DNA from: Nonomuraea harbinensis
GTDB lineage: Bacteria > Actinomycetota > Actinomycetes > Streptosporangiales > Streptosporangiaceae
DNA length: 64,000 nucleotides
NCBI RefSeq assembly: GCF_019396385.1
Contig: NZ_JAHKRN010000014.1
Span: 1-64,000, forward strand
Direction: 5' to 3'
This document shows, in pieces, positions 17,131 to 27,386 of this stretch; within the stretch, counting starts at the first letter, position 1; each line of letters opens with the position of its first letter. Made by a program: the position numbers and the translations under genes. The notes beneath the pieces were generated by a model. That model saw only the letters and a list, made by a program, of their open reading frames with translations, had not been told where the DNA came from and made no database searches.

Positions 17131-18621
17131 ATGCGCAATGAGGGAATCGGATCGTGGCCGCGCCGCCGGGCACGGAAGACGCCCGGCCGGGTCGCGGTCG
17201 TGCACGACGGCGTGGACCGCACCTACCGGGAGCTGGACGACCGGGTGACGAGGCTGGCCCACGTGCTGCACGCGTCGGGGGTGCGGCGCGGCGACCGGGT
17301 GGCCTACCTGGGGGAGAACCACCCGGCCTTCCTGGAGACGCTGTTCGCCGCCGGGGTGCTGGGGGCCGTGTTCGTGCCGCTGAACACGCGGCTGGCGGGT
17401 GAGGAGCTCACCTACCTGCTGGCGGACTCGGGCTCGGCCGTGCTGGTGCGCGGCCGGGGCTGCGACGCCCCCGCCGATTTGGGCGTGCCGGTCCTGTACG
17501 TGCACGACGGCTACGAGGAGCGGCTCGCCGCGGCGCCCGGCACGGCCTTCGACGAGCCGGTCTTCGCCGACGACCCTTGCCTGATCATGTACACCTCCGG
17601 CACGACCGGGCGGCCGAAGGGCGCGGTGCTCACCCACGGCAACATCACCTGGAACTGCCTGAACGTGCTGGTCGACCTCGACCTGGCCGGCGACGAGGTC
17701 ACGCTCGTCACCGCGCCCATGTTCCACACGGCCGCGCTCAACATGACGTGCCTGCCCACCCTGCTCAAGGGCGGGCGGGTGCTCGTCGAGCCGGCCTTCC
17801 GGCCGGAGCCGGCGCTCGATCTCATCGCGCGTCACCGGGTCACGTTCCTGTTCGGGGTGCCCACCATGTTCGACGCGCTCGCGTCGGCGGACAGCTGGGG
17901 GTGGGCGGACCTGTCGTCCGTACGCACGATGCTGTGCGGCGGCGCGCCCGTGCCGGAGGCGCTGATCCACACCTACCTCGAACGCGGCCTGTCGTTCGTG
18001 CAGGGCTACGGGATGACCGAGACGTCACCCGGGGCGCTCTGCCTGGACCGGGACATGAGCCGGCGCAAGGCGGGGTCGGCCGGGGTGCCGCACTTCTTCA
18101 CCGACGTGCGGGTCGTCGGCGCGGGCGGCGCGGACGCGGGGGAGGACGAGCCGGGCGAGGTGCTCGTGCGGGGGCCCAACGTGATGCGCGGCTACTGGAA
18201 GCGGCCCGCCGACACGCGGGCCGTGCTCGCCGGCGACGGCTGGTTCCGCTCCGGCGACGTGGCGACGGTGGACGGCGACGGCTACGTCTTCATCGTCGAC
18301 CGGATCAAGGACCTGATCATCTCGGGAGGGGAGAACATCTACCCGGCCGAGGTGGAGAACCTGCTGTACGAGCATCCGGACGTGGCCGAGTGCGCCGTGA
18401 TCGGCGTGCCGCACGACAAGTGGGGCGAGGTCGGCAAGGCCGTCGTCGTGCTCAGGGCGGGCGCCGTACCCGACGAGGCCGCGCTGCTCGACCACCTGAG
18501 ACGGCGGCTCGGCCGGTACAAGGTGCCCGCCAGCGTGGAGTTCGTGCCCGCGCTGCCGCGCAGCGCGGCCGGGAAGGTGCTCAAACCACAACTCCGTCGC
18601 GAGTACGCGACCAGGACCTGA
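17131..18621 (+). CDS. AMP-forming acyl-CoA ligase
   Basis: The 496-residue ANL-superfamily enzyme has the P-loop YTSGTTGRPKG at residues 154-164, a GYGMTETSPG motif, DGWFRSGDVA, the hinge VDRIKDLIISGGENIYP and the catalytic Lys482 (SAAGKVLK). It should adenylate a carboxylic acid and load it onto CoA in the cytoplasm; the class covers medium- and long-chain fatty, aryl and terpenoid acids. The ATG follows GAGGAGAGA. Its place ten bases after the P450 pair suggests activation of a product oxidised to an acid, which then enters the SDR/MaoC steps encoded beyond the PaaX gene. Confidence 0.92.
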   Translation: MRNEGIGSWPRRRARKTPGRVAVVHDGVDRTYRELDDRVTRLAHVLHASGVRRGDRVAYLGENHPAFLETLFAAGVLGAVFVPLNTRLAGEELTYLLADSGSAVLVRGRGCDAPADLGVPVLYVHDGYEERLAAAPGTAFDEPVFADDPCLIMYTSGTTGRPKGAVLTHGNITWNCLNVLVDLDLAGDEVTLVTAPMFHTAALNMTCLPTLLKGGRVLVEPAFRPEPALDLIARHRVTFLFGVPTMFDALASADSWGWADLSSVRTMLCGGAPVPEALIHTYLERGLSFVQGYGMTETSPGALCLDRDMSRRKAGSAGVPHFFTDVRVVGAGGADAGEDEPGEVLVRGPNVMRGYWKRPADTRAVLAGDGWFRSGDVATVDGDGYVFIVDRIKDLIISGGENIYPAEVENLLYEHPDVAECAVIGVPHDKWGEVGKAVVVLRAGAVPDEAALLDHLRRRLGRYKVPASVEFVPALPRSAAGKVLKPQLRREYATRT

Positions 18622-18660
18622 GGACGTATACCCACATGTCCACGACGATTTGGTAACGCG

Positions 18661-18687
18661 CGTATGCGGAAGCGTCATACGTATACT
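18661..18687 (+). promoter_or_regulatory. Operator and -10 region of the PaaX-type gene
   Basis: An inverted repeat CGTATG-N9-CATACG (18661-18681) runs directly into a near-consensus -10 TATACT (18682-18687). The GTG at 18694 lies seven bases after the -10, exactly where transcription should begin, so the mRNA is probably leaderless. The repeat occupies the -35 zone, as expected for autorepression. Its left half, read on the other strand (GCTTCCGCATAC), recurs as GCTTCCGTATAC at 40777-40788 upstream of the ADP-forming synthetase. Confidence 0.65.
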
Positions 18688-18693
18688 GCTGAT

Positions 18694-19617
18694 GTGACTG
18701 ACGGTGGATGGTCTGAGGCAGGAGAGGTCGATCTCCCGCGCTTTCAGGTGGGCGCGCCCCCACAGCACCTGATTACGACGCTCCTGGGCGACTACTGGTT
18801 CCGCAGGGCGGAGCAGTTGCCGTCCGCGGCGCTGGTGCGGCTGGCGGAGGAGTTCCGCGTGTCGGCGGTGGCCGCGCGGGCCGCGCTCAGCCGCCTGGCC
18901 CGGCGCGACCTGCTGGAGTCGTCGAAGTCGGGCCGGCGCACCTACTACCGGCTGACCGACAGGGCCTCGGCGGTGCTGTCGGAAGGGCGCCACCGCATCA
19001 TGTCCTTCGGCCTCGAACAGGGCGTCTGGGACGGCACCTGGGTGGTGGCCGCCTTCTCCGTCTCCGAGGAGCAGCGCGACCTGCGGCACGCGCTGCGCAC
19101 CAAGCTGCGCTGGCTCGGCTTCGCGCCGCTCTACGACGGGCTCTGGGTCTCGCCGACGGCCGGCGCCGAGGGCGCGGCCGAGACGCTCGCGGAGCTGGAG
19201 GTGGCCACCGCCACGATCTTCCGCGCCCAGGCGCTGGACATCCCCGGCATGCGCGCCCCGCAGCTGGCGTGGGACTTCGACCAGCTCAGGCGCAACTACG
19301 ACGAGTTCCTCGCGCGATACTCGCCGCTTCTGACCCGGGTGCGCAACGGCGCGGTGGGTGCCTCGGAGGCGCTGGTGGCGCGCACCGGGATCATGGACAC
19401 CTGGCGCACCTTCCCCAACTTCGACCCCGATCTGCCCGCCGAGCTGCTGCCGGACGACTGGCCGCGGGCCGCCGCCCGGGACGTGTTCGTGGAGATCTAT
19501 GACACGCTCGGGCCGCTCGCGGAGATCCGCGTCAAGCAGATCGTCGCAGAGTTCGAGCCCGATCTGGCCGAGCTGGTCGCCCACCATCGCACCAGCTCCA
19601 TCCTGGCTGCAAGCTGA
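18694..19617 (+). CDS. PaaX-family transcriptional regulator (leaderless start)
   Basis: The 307-residue protein matches PaaX: an N-terminal winged helix (PQHLITTLLGDYW, then VSAVAARAALSRLARRDLLE), a central domain starting WDGTWVVAAFSVSEEQRDLRHALRTKL-like with YDGLWVSP, and a C-terminal domain (TWRTFPNFDPDLPAELLPDDWP). PaaX proteins repress CoA-dependent catabolic operons and are released by an acyl-CoA, phenylacetyl-CoA in the founding case. I chose GTG 18694 because an ideal -10 ends seven bases upstream and the alternative ATG 18664 lies inside the operator. Its place in the middle of CoA genes makes it the likely local repressor, responding to a CoA-thioester intermediate. Confidence 0.88.
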   Translation: MTDGGWSEAGEVDLPRFQVGAPPQHLITTLLGDYWFRRAEQLPSAALVRLAEEFRVSAVAARAALSRLARRDLLESSKSGRRTYYRLTDRASAVLSEGRHRIMSFGLEQGVWDGTWVVAAFSVSEEQRDLRHALRTKLRWLGFAPLYDGLWVSPTAGAEGAAETLAELEVATATIFRAQALDIPGMRAPQLAWDFDQLRRNYDEFLARYSPLLTRVRNGAVGASEALVARTGIMDTWRTFPNFDPDLPAELLPDDWPRAAARDVFVEIYDTLGPLAEIRVKQIVAEFEPDLAELVAHHRTSSILAAS

Positions 19618-19655
19618 CACCCCAATCCCGGACGATACAAAACGAGACAGGTTCA

Positions 19656-19685
19656 TTGACGATCGACATATGAGTGCCCTACGTT
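19656..19685 (+). promoter_or_regulatory. Promoter of the SDR-MaoC operon
   Basis: TTGACG (19656-19661) and TACGTT (19680-19685) are separated by 18 bp and lie 29 bp before the SDR ATG. The -35 hexamer is identical to those before the P450 operon (14654) and the ADP-forming synthetase (40821). Confidence 0.55.
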
Positions 19686-19714
19686 AGCGTGCAGAGCGTG
19701 AGAGAGGGCTGTCG

Positions 19715-20620
19715 ATGGATCTGTCAGACAAGGTGAGCGTCGTCACCGGGAGCGGCCGCGGGCTGGGGCTCGCCTACGCCAGGGCGCTGGCCGCGCGCGG
19801 CTCCGCGGTCGTCGTCAACGACGTGGACGCCGCGGCCGCGGCGTCGGCCGTGAAGGAGATCGTCGCCGCCGGCGGCCGGGCCGTCGCGGAGGTCGCCCCG
19901 GTGGGCGACACCGAGACGGCCGAGCGGCTGGTGGACCGGGCGGTGACCGAGTTCGGCCGGCTGGACGTGATGTGCACCAACGCCGGCATCCTGCGCGACC
20001 GCGTGCTGTGGAAGATGTCCGACGACGACTTCGACGCCGTGGCGAAGGTCCACCTGCGCGGCACGTTCACGTGCGTGCGGGCGGCCGTGCGGCACATGCG
20101 CGAGCGCGAGGGCGGCGGCCGGGTGATCGTCGCCGGCTCGCCCGCCGGCCAGCGCGGCAACTTCGGTCAGACCAACTACGCCGCGGCCAAGGCCGGCATC
20201 GCGGCCATGGTGCGCACCTGGGCGATGGAGTGCGCCAAGGCGGGCGTCACGGTCAACGCCGTGGTGCCGAACGCCGCCACCGAAATGACCAGGACCATTC
20301 CCGCCTTCGCCCCGCACATCGAGGCGCTGGAGCGGGACGGCGTGCCGCTGCCCGCCTCACTGCGCCAGGGCGTCGGGTTCGGCACCGCGGAGGACGTCGC
20401 CGGGCTCGTCGTCTACCTGGCCTCCGACGCCTCCGCCGGCGTCACCGGCCAGTGCATCGGCATCGGCGGCGACAAGCTGTCGCTCTGGTCGCACCCGCAG
20501 GAGATCAGCGTCGCCTTCCGCGACGGCGGCTGGAGCGCCGAGGACATCGCCGCCGCCTGGCCCGCCTCGGTCGGCGCCCGCCAGGAAACGTACGGCATCC
20601 CCGCCCCGGACCTCGGATAA
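19715..20620 (+). CDS. Short-chain dehydrogenase, hydroxyacyl-CoA dehydrogenase type
   Basis: The 301-residue SDR has the cofactor motif TGSGRGLG (11-18), NAG (89-91), catalytic Ser142 and YAAAK (Tyr155, Lys159). The acidic residue in VVVNDVD after strand 2 favours NAD. The overall pattern (AGSPAGQRGNFGQTNYAAAKAG region) resembles the (3R)-hydroxyacyl-CoA dehydrogenase part of MFE-2 enzymes. It also has a C-terminal extension of about 50 residues (LSLWSHPQEISVAFRDGGWS) found in that group. With the MaoC gene ten bases downstream it forms the hydration-oxidation pair of a beta-oxidation-like cycle. Confidence 0.88.
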   Translation: MDLSDKVSVVTGSGRGLGLAYARALAARGSAVVVNDVDAAAAASAVKEIVAAGGRAVAEVAPVGDTETAERLVDRAVTEFGRLDVMCTNAGILRDRVLWKMSDDDFDAVAKVHLRGTFTCVRAAVRHMREREGGGRVIVAGSPAGQRGNFGQTNYAAAKAGIAAMVRTWAMECAKAGVTVNAVVPNAATEMTRTIPAFAPHIEALERDGVPLPASLRQGVGFGTAEDVAGLVVYLASDASAGVTGQCIGIGGDKLSLWSHPQEISVAFRDGGWSAEDIAAAWPASVGARQETYGIPAPDLG

Positions 20621-20629
20621 GGAGTCACC

Positions 20630-21085
20630 ATGCCCGTCAGAGTCAGCGGCCTGGACGAGATCAGGACCCTCGCCGGAACCGACCTCGGCGTCACCGACTG
20701 GATGGAGATCACCCAGGACCGGGTGAACACCTTCGCCGACGCCACCGACGACCACCAGTGGATCCACGTCGATCCCGTCAGGGCGGCCGAGGGCCCGTTC
20801 AAGACCGCGATCGCGCACGGCTACCTGACCATGTCGCTCGTCATCCCGCTGTTCGGGCGGCTGCTCCAGATCGAGGGCATCGGGATGGCGATCAACTACG
20901 GGCTCAACAAGGCCCGCTTCCCCGCGCCGGTGCCCGTCGGCGCCCGGATCCGCCTGGCCGGGAAGGTCGTGGAGGTCGAGGAGGTCAGGGGCGGACTCCA
21001 GCTCACCGTGGACTTCGCCGTCGAGGTCGAGAACGCGGCCAAGCCGGCGTGCGTGGCCCAGGCCGTCTACCGCTATCTTGCCTGA
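20630..21085 (+). CDS. MaoC-type (R)-enoyl-CoA hydratase
   Basis: The 151-residue hot-dog protein has the hydratase-2 signature FADATDDHQWIHVDP (residues 35-49), with the catalytic Asp/His pair near D41 and H46. The downstream AIAHGYLTMSL helix is also typical. It should hydrate a trans-2-enoyl-CoA to the (R)-3-hydroxyacyl-CoA used by the SDR encoded upstream. GGAG precedes the ATG. It resembles MaoC proteins of lipid and steroid side-chain degradation; the chain specificity is not visible. Confidence 0.9.
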   Translation: MPVRVSGLDEIRTLAGTDLGVTDWMEITQDRVNTFADATDDHQWIHVDPVRAAEGPFKTAIAHGYLTMSLVIPLFGRLLQIEGIGMAINYGLNKARFPAPVPVGARIRLAGKVVEVEEVRGGLQLTVDFAVEVENAAKPACVAQAVYRYLA

Positions 21086-21163
21086 TTTTAGAATCCAGTT
21101 CTCTTCCCAGAAGCGCCCATATCACCCTAGAGTGCTGCTAATTCCCGTAGGCACCAGGGCTTC

Positions 21164-21193
21164 TTGACAGGCGTGTGCCACAAAGTGTGACAT
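21164..21193 (+). promoter_or_regulatory. Probable promoter of the amino-acid-type ABC operon
   Basis: A consensus -35 TTGACA (21164-21169) is followed 18 bp later by TGACAT (21188-21193), a weak -10. It stands 55 bp before the substrate-binding protein ATG, in the 163-bp gap after the MaoC gene. The -10 assignment is uncertain. Confidence 0.4.
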
Positions 21194-21248
21194 TAGTGGC
21201 CACGATCGCAACAGCATTTGCATCCCACCGGTCGCGGGAGGACCCACC

Positions 21249-22142
21249 ATGAGATTGTCAAGGACCGCCCTCGCGGCCGTGGCTGCGCTGGCCCTCGCCA
21301 GCCTTGCGGCCTGCGGCGGAAGCGACGCACCGAGCTCGCCGGCGCAGGGCGGCACCAAGCTGTACGAGGCGCTACCCGATGCCGTCAAGGAGGCGGGCGT
21401 CATCCGATTCGCCGGGGATTCACACCCGCCGTACCGGATCGTCGCCAATGACGGCAAGACCGTCACCGGCATCGACAAGGAGCTCCAGGACGCGCTCGCG
21501 AAGGTGCTGGGCGTCCGCACGGAGATCACCATCGTCGGCGGGCTCCCCGCCGCGCTGTCGGGCATGCTGGCCTCCCGGTACGACGCGTTCAACGGCCCGG
21601 TCAAGGACACCGCCGAGCGGGAGAAGCAGTTCGACGCCATCGTCTGGATGGTCAGCCGGACCTCCTACCTCGTCCCCAAGTCCGCCTCCTCGACGATCCA
21701 GAGCTCCGGTGACCTGTGCGGCAAGAAGGTCTCGGGAACGGCGGGCAGCATCGTGGAGGACCAGGTCAAGCGCCTGACCGAGTGGTGCGTCAAGCAGGGC
21801 AGGCCCGAAGTGTCCTTCCTCGGGCTGGCCGACACGAACGGCACCATCCTGGCCGCCAAGTCCGGCCGCGCCGACGCCGCCGGCATGACCGAGAGCGCCG
21901 CGCTCGACGCGATCTCCAAGGAGAAGGACGCCTTCACGTACGTGACCCAGACCGACGAGCAGGGGGCCGGCGTCGACCAGCTCGCCATGCTGGTGCCCAA
22001 GGCCGGCGGCCTCGGCCCGGTCATGCTCGACGCGTTCAAGGAGATCTTCGAGAACGGCGAGTACAGGCGGATCGTCGACAAGTACGGCCTGCAGAACGTC
22101 GCCGTCGACGAGCCCGGGTACAACACCGCGGCAGCCCAATGA
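21249..22142 (+). CDS. Substrate-binding lipoprotein, polar amino acid type ABC importer
   Basis: The 297-residue SBP_bac_3-type binding protein has a lipobox ending at Cys22 (LASLAACGG). The mature domain begins [29 protein letters not shown], the typical first lobe of cluster F binding proteins. A C-terminal [16 protein letters not shown] helix follows. The ligand pocket resembles those for amino acids and small organic acids. It is anchored outside the membrane and feeds the permease encoded next (ATGA overlap). Given the cytoplasmic CoA-transferase and dehydratase-like genes in the same unit, the ligand may be a hydroxy- or dicarboxylic acid rather than an amino acid. Confidence 0.9.
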   Translation: MRLSRTALAAVAALALASLAACGGSDAPSSPAQGGTKLYEALPDAVKEAGVIRFAGDSHPPYRIVANDGKTVTGIDKELQDALAKVLGVRTEITIVGGLPAALSGMLASRYDAFNGPVKDTAEREKQFDAIVWMVSRTSYLVPKSASSTIQSSGDLCGKKVSGTAGSIVEDQVKRLTEWCVKQGRPEVSFLGLADTNGTILAAKSGRADAAGMTESAALDAISKEKDAFTYVTQTDEQGAGVDQLAMLVPKAGGLGPVMLDAFKEIFENGEYRRIVDKYGLQNVAVDEPGYNTAAAQ

Positions 22143-22977
22143 GCGAGGCCCGCACGGTCGACGTCGCCGCCGCCCGCCCGCGCGTCCGCCCGATGCGCTG
22201 GGTGGCCGGCGCCGTGATGCTCGTGCTGGCCGCGCAGCTCGGCTGGTTCCTCTACACGAACCCGCGCTTCGAGTGGCCGGTGGTCGGCCAGTACCTGTTC
22301 CACCCGAACGTCCTGCTCGGCCTCGGCATGACCGTGCTGCTGACCGTCATCTGCATGACGCTCGGCAGCGGGCTCGGCGTGCTGCTCGCGGTCGGCCGGC
22401 TCAGCGCGTTCCGGCCGCTGTCCTGGGCCTGCACTCTCTACATCGGCTTGTTCCGCGGGGTGCCGCCCCTGGTGCAGCTGCTGTTCTGGTTCAACCTGGC
22501 CTACCTGCTGCCGCGGATCTCGCTGGGCGTCCCGTTCGGGCCCACGTTCGCCTCCTGGCCGACCAACACGGTGATCAGTGCGCTGACCGCCGCGATCATC
22601 GGGTTCACCCTGCACGAGGCCGCCTACATGGCGGAGATCGTCCGGGCCGGGATCCTCGGGGTGGACGCCGGGCAGAGGGACGCCGCCCGCGCCATGGGCT
22701 TCACCGCCGGGCAGAGCTTCTTCAAGGTCGTGCTGCCGCAGGCCATGCGGGTGATCATCCCGCCCACCGGCAGCCAGTTCATCAGCCTGCTCAAGGGCAC
22801 CTCGCTGGTCAGCGTGATCGCCCTGGCCGACCTGCTGTACTCGGTGCAGGTCATCTACAACCAGACCTACCAGATCGTGCCGCTGCTGATCGTCGCCTGC
22901 TTCTGGTACCTGATCGTGGTCACCCTGCTGTCCGTCGGCCAGCAACGCCTGGAACGCCACTTCGGGAAGGGACAGTG

Positions 22978-22978
<1 letters not shown>
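22139..22978 (+). CDS. ABC importer permease, polar amino acid type
   Basis: The 279-residue permease has five to six membrane helices. It shows the His/Glu/Gln-type motif [15 protein letters not shown] and the EAA loop [22 protein letters not shown] that docks the ATPase. It is a single permease gene, so it likely works as a homodimer. ATGA overlap with the binding protein and TGATG overlap with the ATPase show tight translational coupling. Confidence 0.93.
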
Positions 22979-23795
<817 letters not shown>

Positions 23796-23799
<4 letters not shown>

Positions 23800-24917
23800 C
23801 CCTCACCGTGATGTCCGTCGGCGACCTGGTCGTCGACGAGCCGGACCCCGCGTCGTTCTTCGCGCCCGTCCGCGACACGCTGCGCCGCGGCGACGTGGTG
23901 ATCGGCCACGTCGAGGTGCCGCACAGCACGTCCACCGCCCAGGTCAGCACCGACGTACCGGCGCCGCCCGCCGACCCGGCCGCGCTGCCCGCCATCGCCG
24001 ACGCGGGCTTCCACATCGTGACCCTCGCGGGCAACCACGTCTACGACGTCGGCGACCAGGGCGTGGCCGACACCATCAAGTACGCGACGCAGGCCGGGCT
24101 GGCCACCGCCGGCGCCGGCATGAACCTCGACGAGGCCCGCCGCCCCGCCGTCGTCGAGCGCGGCGGGCTGCGCGTCGGCGTGCTCAGCTACAACTGCGTC
24201 GGCCCGCGCGAGTCCTGGGCCGGCAGCGCCAAACCAGGCTGCGCGCCCATCAAGGTCCTCACCCACTACGAGCTCGACCACGCCAGCCCCGGCGGGCCGC
24301 CCACCGTCTACACCTTCGCCGATCCCGGCCACCTGGAGCGGATGGCCGCCGACGTGGCCGCGCTGCGCGAGCGGGCCGACATCGTGCTCGTCTCCCTCCA
24401 CAAGGGCGTCGGCCACACCCCGGCCGCGCTCGCCATGTACGAGAAGCCCGTCGCCCGCGCCGCCGTCGACGCCGGCGCGCACGCCGTCTTCGCCCACCAC
24501 GCGCACATCATGCGCGGCATCGAGATGTACCGCGGCGCGCCCATCTACCACGGGCTGGGCAACTTCGTCACCGTCACCCACGCGCTCACGCCCGCCCCCG
24601 GCGCCGACGACGACCGCGCCGCCTGGGCGCGCCGCCGCGTCGAGCTGTACGGGTTCGCGCCCGACCCTGACATGCCCTACTACCCCTTCCACCCGGAGAG
24701 CCGCAACACCGCGATCGCGACCTGCCGGTTCGACGGGTCGGGGCTGGTCTCGGCCGGGTTCGTGCCCTGCTGGATCGACGACGCGGGCCGGCCGGTGCCG
24801 CTCGGCGACGGCGAGGACGGCCGGAGGGTCGCCGCGTACATCGAGCGGATCACCCGCCAGGCGGGGCTGAACGCGGAGTTCGGCTGGGACGGCGACGAGG
24901 TGGTGCTGCGTGGCTGA
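23796..24917 (+). CDS. CapA-like metallophosphoesterase-fold protein (cytoplasmic), copy 1
   Basis: The 373-residue protein belongs to the CapA/PgsA family. Motifs are [11 protein letters not shown] at the very N-terminus, HVEVP, the metal-ligand [23 protein letters not shown], and [14 protein letters not shown] followed by LGNF. Classical CapA proteins of polyglutamate capsules are membrane-anchored; this one starts on the first beta strand with no signal or anchor, so it is cytoplasmic. ATGA overlap with the importer ATPase and an 8-bp overlap with the CoA-transferase place it within a catabolic operon. It may hydrolyse a phosphate or amide bond in the imported compound. A paralogue (32655-33794) sits beside a second importer. 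Family is clear, reaction unknown. Confidence 0.85.
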
Positions 24918-26148
24918 CCGCCCCCTCGCCGGACGCACCGTCATCGACCTGACCACCGCGCTCTCCGGCCCGTACGCGACGCTGTTGCTCGCCGGGCTCG
25001 GCGCCCGCGTGATCAAGGTGGAGAACCCGCTCACCGGCGGCGACAGCTCCCGCAACAACTCGCCCTACGTCGGCGCCGGTGGGCTGACCGCGGTCCGGGG
25101 CGAGGGCGACGACATGTCGGTGTCGATGATGCTGCGCGGGCGCAACAAGCAGAGCGTCACGCTCAACCTCAAGCATCCCCGTGCCCGCGAGGTGCTCGCC
25201 GGCCTGGTCAGGGTGGCCGACGTCATGGTCGACAACTACAGCGCGGGCGTCACCGACCGGCTGGGCGTCGGCTACGACTGGGCGCGGGAGGTCAACCCGC
25301 GCATCGTGTGCACGTCCGTCAGCGGGTTCGGCGCCCAGGGCGGGCCCGGCTCCGGCAAGGCCATGGACACGATCGTGCAGGCGCTCAGCGGCGTGATGAT
25401 GACCGCCGGCGCGCCCGGCGAGCCGCCCGTCCGCTTCGGGCTGCCCGTCGGCGACCTGGTCGCGCCGCTCTACGCGGTGATCGGCACGCTCGCCGCGGTC
25501 CTGCAGGCCGACGCCACCGGGCACGGGCAGTACGTCGACGTGTCGATGCTCGGCGCGCTCACCTCGCTGGTGGCGTGCGAGCCGTTCGACGCGTACGAGA
25601 AGCTGGGGCTGCCGTCGCGGACGGGCGCGACCGTGCCCCGGCTGGCGCCGTTCGGCACGTTCCCGGCCGCGGACGGCTGGTTCGCGCTGTGCGGGCCGAC
25701 CGACGCGTTCGCCCGCGGCCTCTTCGCCGCCCTGGACCGCGACGAACTCGGCGCCGATCCTCGGTTCGCCACCCGCGACGCCCGCGTCGCCCACGCCGCC
25801 GAACTGCACGACCTGCTCGCCGCGTGGGCTGCCGAGCGTCCGCTCGCCTCCGTCCTGGACCTGCTGGCCCGGCACGGGGTGCCCGCCGCCGAGGTCCGCG
25901 ACCCTGTCGCCGCCGTCCGCGACCCCATCGTCCTGTCGCGCGGCGAGGTCGTCCCCCTGGCGCATCCCCGCCACGGCCGGGTGGAGGACCTCCACGGCAC
26001 GGGCGTGCCCATCCGCTTCTCCGGCGCCGACGCGGCCCTCGACCAGCCCGCCCCCGCCCTCGGCGAGCACAACAACGAGATCTACGGCGGCCTGCTGGGC
26101 TACTCCGACGACGACATCAAGTCCCTCGCCGACGACGGAGTGATCTGA
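24910..26148 (+). CDS. CaiB/BaiF-family (class III) CoA-transferase
   Basis: The 412-residue enzyme matches class III CoA-transferases: LAGRTVIDLTTALSGPYATLLLAGLGARVIKVE-type N-terminus, NLKHPRAREVLAGLV, VMVDNYSAGVTDRLGVGYD, and Asp153 in SGKAMDTIVQALSG at the position of the aspartate that forms the acyl-enzyme. It moves CoA between carboxylic acids without ATP. The start is GTG 24910, inside the CapA reading frame. In anaerobic phenyllactate metabolism a family III transferase (FldA) works with a two-subunit 2-hydroxyacyl-CoA dehydratase (FldBC); the same order occurs here. Confidence 0.92.
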   Translation: MADRPLAGRTVIDLTTALSGPYATLLLAGLGARVIKVENPLTGGDSSRNNSPYVGAGGLTAVRGEGDDMSVSMMLRGRNKQSVTLNLKHPRAREVLAGLVRVADVMVDNYSAGVTDRLGVGYDWAREVNPRIVCTSVSGFGAQGGPGSGKAMDTIVQALSGVMMTAGAPGEPPVRFGLPVGDLVAPLYAVIGTLAAVLQADATGHGQYVDVSMLGALTSLVACEPFDAYEKLGLPSRTGATVPRLAPFGTFPAADGWFALCGPTDAFARGLFAALDRDELGADPRFATRDARVAHAAELHDLLAAWAAERPLASVLDLLARHGVPAAEVRDPVAAVRDPIVLSRGEVVPLAHPRHGRVEDLHGTGVPIRFSGADAALDQPAPALGEHNNEIYGGLLGYSDDDIKSLADDGVI

Positions 26149-26150
26149 CA

Positions 26151-27386
26151 GTGCCCGCCGGACCCCTCACCGACCCGGAGCAGCCGCCCTCTCCCGCCGG
26201 GCGCGCGTCCGCCCCTGCCACCTTCTCTGAGCAGCCGGCTCCTCCCGTCGACCGGGCGTCCACGGAGGAGCGGGTTGGTCGCGGAGCCGTTCATGCCATC
26301 CCCGCGGAGGGTTCGCCGGGGAGGGGGTCTTCGGCGCTGGAGGCTCTGGAGGACGCCTACGCGCAGGCAAGCGGGCGTGCCGGGAGCGCGTTCGTGGTCG
26401 GGTACGTCGGCGCTGACGTGCCCGTCGAGTTGCTGACCGCCGCCGAGGCCTTCGCCGTGCGGCTCACGGGGGATCCGGACGCGGACTCCGCAGCGGGGGA
26501 CCTGTATCTGGGTACGGGCGTGGATCCGATGGCGCGTTCCATCCTGTCGAGGCTGCTCACGGGCGCGTACGGTGAGCTGGACCGGATTGTGGTCGCGCAT
26601 GACTGCGAGGCGTCGCTGCGCCTGTTCTACGCGCTGCGCGAGCTGCGGCGGGTCGAGCCGGGCGCGGGGGTGCCCGAGCCGTATCTGGTCGACGTCCGTC
26701 ACCTGCCGCACCGCACCACCGCACGTTACAACCGGCGCAGGATCGGCGAGTTCGCCGCCCGGCTGGCCGCCTGGACCGGGCGCCCGCTCGACGTGGCGGG
26801 CGCGGTGGCCGCGCACGACGAGCGCCGGCGCCTGCTGGCCGCCGTCGCCGGGCTGCGCCGGGAGAGGCCGGCCCGCCTGACCGGCCGCCAGTTCCTCGCG
26901 GTCGCCAACGCCCCGCTGCCCCTACCCGAGCATGTCGCGCTGCTGGAGAAGCTGCTCTCCGAGGCCGCCGGCCTGCCCGCCCACCACCGCCGCCGGGTCT
27001 TCCTCACCGGCGGCGACCACGACACCCCGCACGTCTACGAAGCCATCGAGGCGGACGGACACGTCATCGTCGGTGAGGACCACTCCTTCGGCGACCCGTC
27101 CTTCGAAAGCCAGGTGGGCGCCGGAGACCTGGACGCGCTGGCCGAGCACTACCACCGGGGCGGCCCGTACGCCCCGGCATCGACCGCGGCCGAGCGGGCC
27201 GCCCACACGGCCGCGGCCGCCCGCCGCTGCCACGCCGACCTGCTCGTCGGCTACGCCAGGACCGGCGACGACGCCCCCGCCTGGGACTTTCCTGACCAGC
27301 GGGCCGCGCTCGGCATCCCGGCCGTCCTCCTGGACCGTCAGGAGTACGGCCGCGCAGACGTGAAGGAGCTCCGATGCCCAGCGTGA
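26151..27386 (+). CDS. 2-hydroxyacyl-CoA dehydratase-like subunit (A/C-type), cysteine-poor
   Basis: The 411-residue protein resembles BcrC/HgdB/FldC-type subunits: GYVGADVPVELLTAAEAFAVRL, then the IVVAHDCEASLRLFYALREL segment with Cys152, and a C-terminal domain with DLLVGYARTG and GIPAVLLDRQEYG. Only Cys152 aligns with an expected Fe-S ligand; the usual Cys after the AAEA helix (here YLGTGVDPMARSIL) and in the last domain are absent. The first 62 residues are a Pro/Ala-rich extension not typical of the family. Start is GTG 26151, three bases after the CoA-transferase stop. It overlaps the second subunit by 13 bp. No ATP-dependent activator gene (HgdC type) is in the window. Confidence 0.8.
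   Translation: MPAGPLTDPEQPPSPAGRASAPATFSEQPAPPVDRASTEERVGRGAVHAIPAEGSPGRGSSALEALEDAYAQASGRAGSAFVVGYVGADVPVELLTAAEAFAVRLTGDPDADSAAGDLYLGTGVDPMARSILSRLLTGAYGELDRIVVAHDCEASLRLFYALRELRRVEPGAGVPEPYLVDVRHLPHRTTARYNRRRIGEFAARLAAWTGRPLDVAGAVAAHDERRRLLAAVAGLRRERPARLTGRQFLAVANAPLPLPEHVALLEKLLSEAAGLPAHHRRRVFLTGGDHDTPHVYEAIEADGHVIVGEDHSFGDPSFESQVGAGDLDALAEHYHRGGPYAPASTAAERAAHTAAAARRCHADLLVGYARTGDDAPAWDFPDQRAALGIPAVLLDRQEYGRADVKELRCPA

Noticed and set aside
13380..18621. Polyketide, terpene or NRPS biosynthetic cluster suggested by three P450s
   Set aside because: No synthase, cyclase, carrier protein or condensation domain occurs in the window; the context is CoA catabolism and uptake.
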